Made by a program: the position numbers and the translations under genes. A stretch of 5,789 nucleotides of DNA from Hyphomicrobiales bacterium (GTDB lineage: Bacteria; Pseudomonadota; Alphaproteobacteria; Rhizobiales; JAUVMS01). The notes under the pieces are model-generated. The model was not told the origin of the DNA. It did no database searches and worked only from the letters and a program-made list of their open reading frames with translations. Numbering within the stretch: position 1 is the first letter of the stretch; every line of letters begins with the position of its first letter. Shown here one piece after another: positions 5,158 through 5,789 of the stretch. The stretch is taken from the NCBI GenBank assembly GCA_030600135.1, contig JAUVMS010000249.1, positions 1-5,789 of the forward strand. The letters run 5' to 3'.

Positions 5158-5789
5158 AAAAACGGAATACGCCAAATTTTGTTTCCACCTTGGGTCGACG
5201 GGCGGCAACGTCAAGCAACAGGGCGAGGACTTCTCTGGTTTCGGCTGGCTCAATAACGCCGTCGACCCAGAGATTGGAGGCGAAATTGTAGGCGTCCTGA
5301 AAGGCTTCGTACTCCTTGCGGATGGGTGCCTTGAATTCCTTCTCCTCTTCAGCCGTCCATTTTTTCCCCTCGCGGGCGTTGATTTGGACACGGACCTGGG
5401 CCAGCACGCTCGCTGCTTGTTCCGATCCCATAATCCCCGAGCGACCGGAGGGCCAGGCGAACATCGCGTCGGGCTGGAACGGGCGACCGAGCATGGCGAA
5501 ATAACCCGCGCCAAAGGAATTGCCGGTGATCACCGTGAACTTCGGTACGCGTGCCGCCGACATGGCTGTGATCATCTTTGCGCCGGCCTTGGCGATGCCC
5601 GCCTGTTCCGCTTCGCGGCCCACCATGAAGCCTGTAACATCGGCGAGGAACAAGAGCGGGATATCGCGCTGGACACATAGATCGATGAAATGGGTCGCCT
5701 TGAGCGCGGTTTCCACGAACAGCACGCCATTGTTGGCTAGGATGCCGATCTCGTGGCCGTGAATGCGGCCCCATCCGGTAATCAATGTG
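5156..5789 (-). CDS. acyl-CoA carboxylase carboxyltransferase (beta) subunit, C-terminal part, MCC/GCC-like; 5' end outside window
   Basis: The 210 visible residues are the C-terminal carboxyltransferase domain of a crotonase-fold beta subunit, which moves CO2 from biotin to an acyl-CoA. The matches to human methylcrotonyl-CoA carboxylase beta run to the end. They include the IPLLFLADVTGFMVGRE segment (start of domain), GIAKAGAKM, VPKFTVITGNSFGAGYFAM, IMGSEQAASVLAQV, an AREGKKW loop, DGVIEPAETREVL, and the terminal FGVFRF (FGIFRM in human). This is closer to the MCC/geranyl-CoA carboxylase group than to propionyl-CoA carboxylase. The active-site glycine segment differs: GNSFGAGYFAMLGRPF here against GGSYGAGNYGMCGRAY in human MCC, and IMGSEQ replaces VMGGEQ. 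Such changes near the acyl pocket could mean a different substrate. The frame continues past the right edge with no start in view; a TTG near the edge is not a believable start because homologous sequence should precede it. It is the first gene seen of the beta-alpha-lyase operon. Confidence 0.92.
   Translation of the reverse strand, partial: TLITGWGRIHGHEIGILANNGVLFVETALKATHFIDLCVQRDIPLLFLADVTGFMVGREAEQAGIAKAGAKMITAMSAARVPKFTVITGNSFGAGYFAMLGRPFQPDAMFAWPSGRSGIMGSEQAASVLAQVRVQINAREGKKWTAEEEKEFKAPIRKEYEAFQDAYNFASNLWVDGVIEPAETREVLALLLDVAARRPKVETKFGVFRF

Noticed and set aside
5146..5514. 123-residue N-terminal extension of the carboxylase alpha frame
   Set aside because: It lies antisense-frame within the well-conserved beta gene on the same strand, is basic low-complexity sequence with no family match, and the biotin carboxylase domain starts exactly at the ATG at 5145.
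5063..5680. 205-codon open frame on the + strand across the beta/alpha junction
   Set aside because: It runs antisense across two clear genes and their junction, with no domain.
1..5789. Mobile element, CRISPR array, tRNA or phage signal
   Set aside because: I saw no transposase or integrase motifs, no terminal inverted repeats, no regularly spaced direct repeats and no tRNA-like cloverleaf; almost all the sequence is taken up by metabolic genes of uniform composition.

Overview
The window looks like a piece of a chromosomal acyl-CoA catabolic locus from a high-GC bacterium. G/C dominates third codon positions, and genes are packed with gaps of 6 to 33 bases. Gene content resembles the leucine (liu) and acyclic-terpene (atu) degradation clusters of Proteobacteria. 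An alphaproteobacterium is my best guess, but no ribosomal or taxonomic marker is present, so this is weak.

Layout. On the + strand: the last 29 codons of an unrecognised gene (ends at 92), an acyl-CoA dehydrogenase (99-1250), and a crotonase-fold protein (1284-2093). An 81-base convergent gap follows, holding a possible hairpin. On the - strand, read right to left: the C-terminal part of a carboxyltransferase beta subunit (runs off the right edge, stops at 5156), a biotin-carrying carboxylase alpha subunit (5145-3148), and an HMG-CoA lyase-like protein (3137-2175). These three are separated by only 10 bases each, so they are almost certainly one operon. The two gene sets converge on the 2094-2174 gap. 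No interval of more than 300 bases lacks a gene. I saw no RNA gene, insertion sequence, CRISPR array or repeat family.

How the genes could work together (inference). In liu/atu pathways an acyl-CoA dehydrogenase makes an alpha,beta-unsaturated 3-methyl acyl-CoA, a biotin-dependent carboxylase adds CO2 at the gamma methyl carbon, a crotonase hydrates the product, and an HMG-CoA lyase-type enzyme splits the C-C bond. All four activities are represented here, but three catalytic components depart from the textbook enzymes. The crotonase has neither of the two glutamates used by classical enoyl-CoA hydratases and carries a His/Asp pair instead. The lyase has Glu for the metal-binding Asp and four extra residues in its cysteine loop. 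The carboxyltransferase has an altered glycine-rich active-site segment. The dehydrogenase belongs to the subgroup with Gly at the usual catalytic Glu position. Together these suggest a liu/atu-like route acting on an unusual branched or cyclic acyl-CoA rather than plain leucine degradation. The substrate cannot be read from the sequence.
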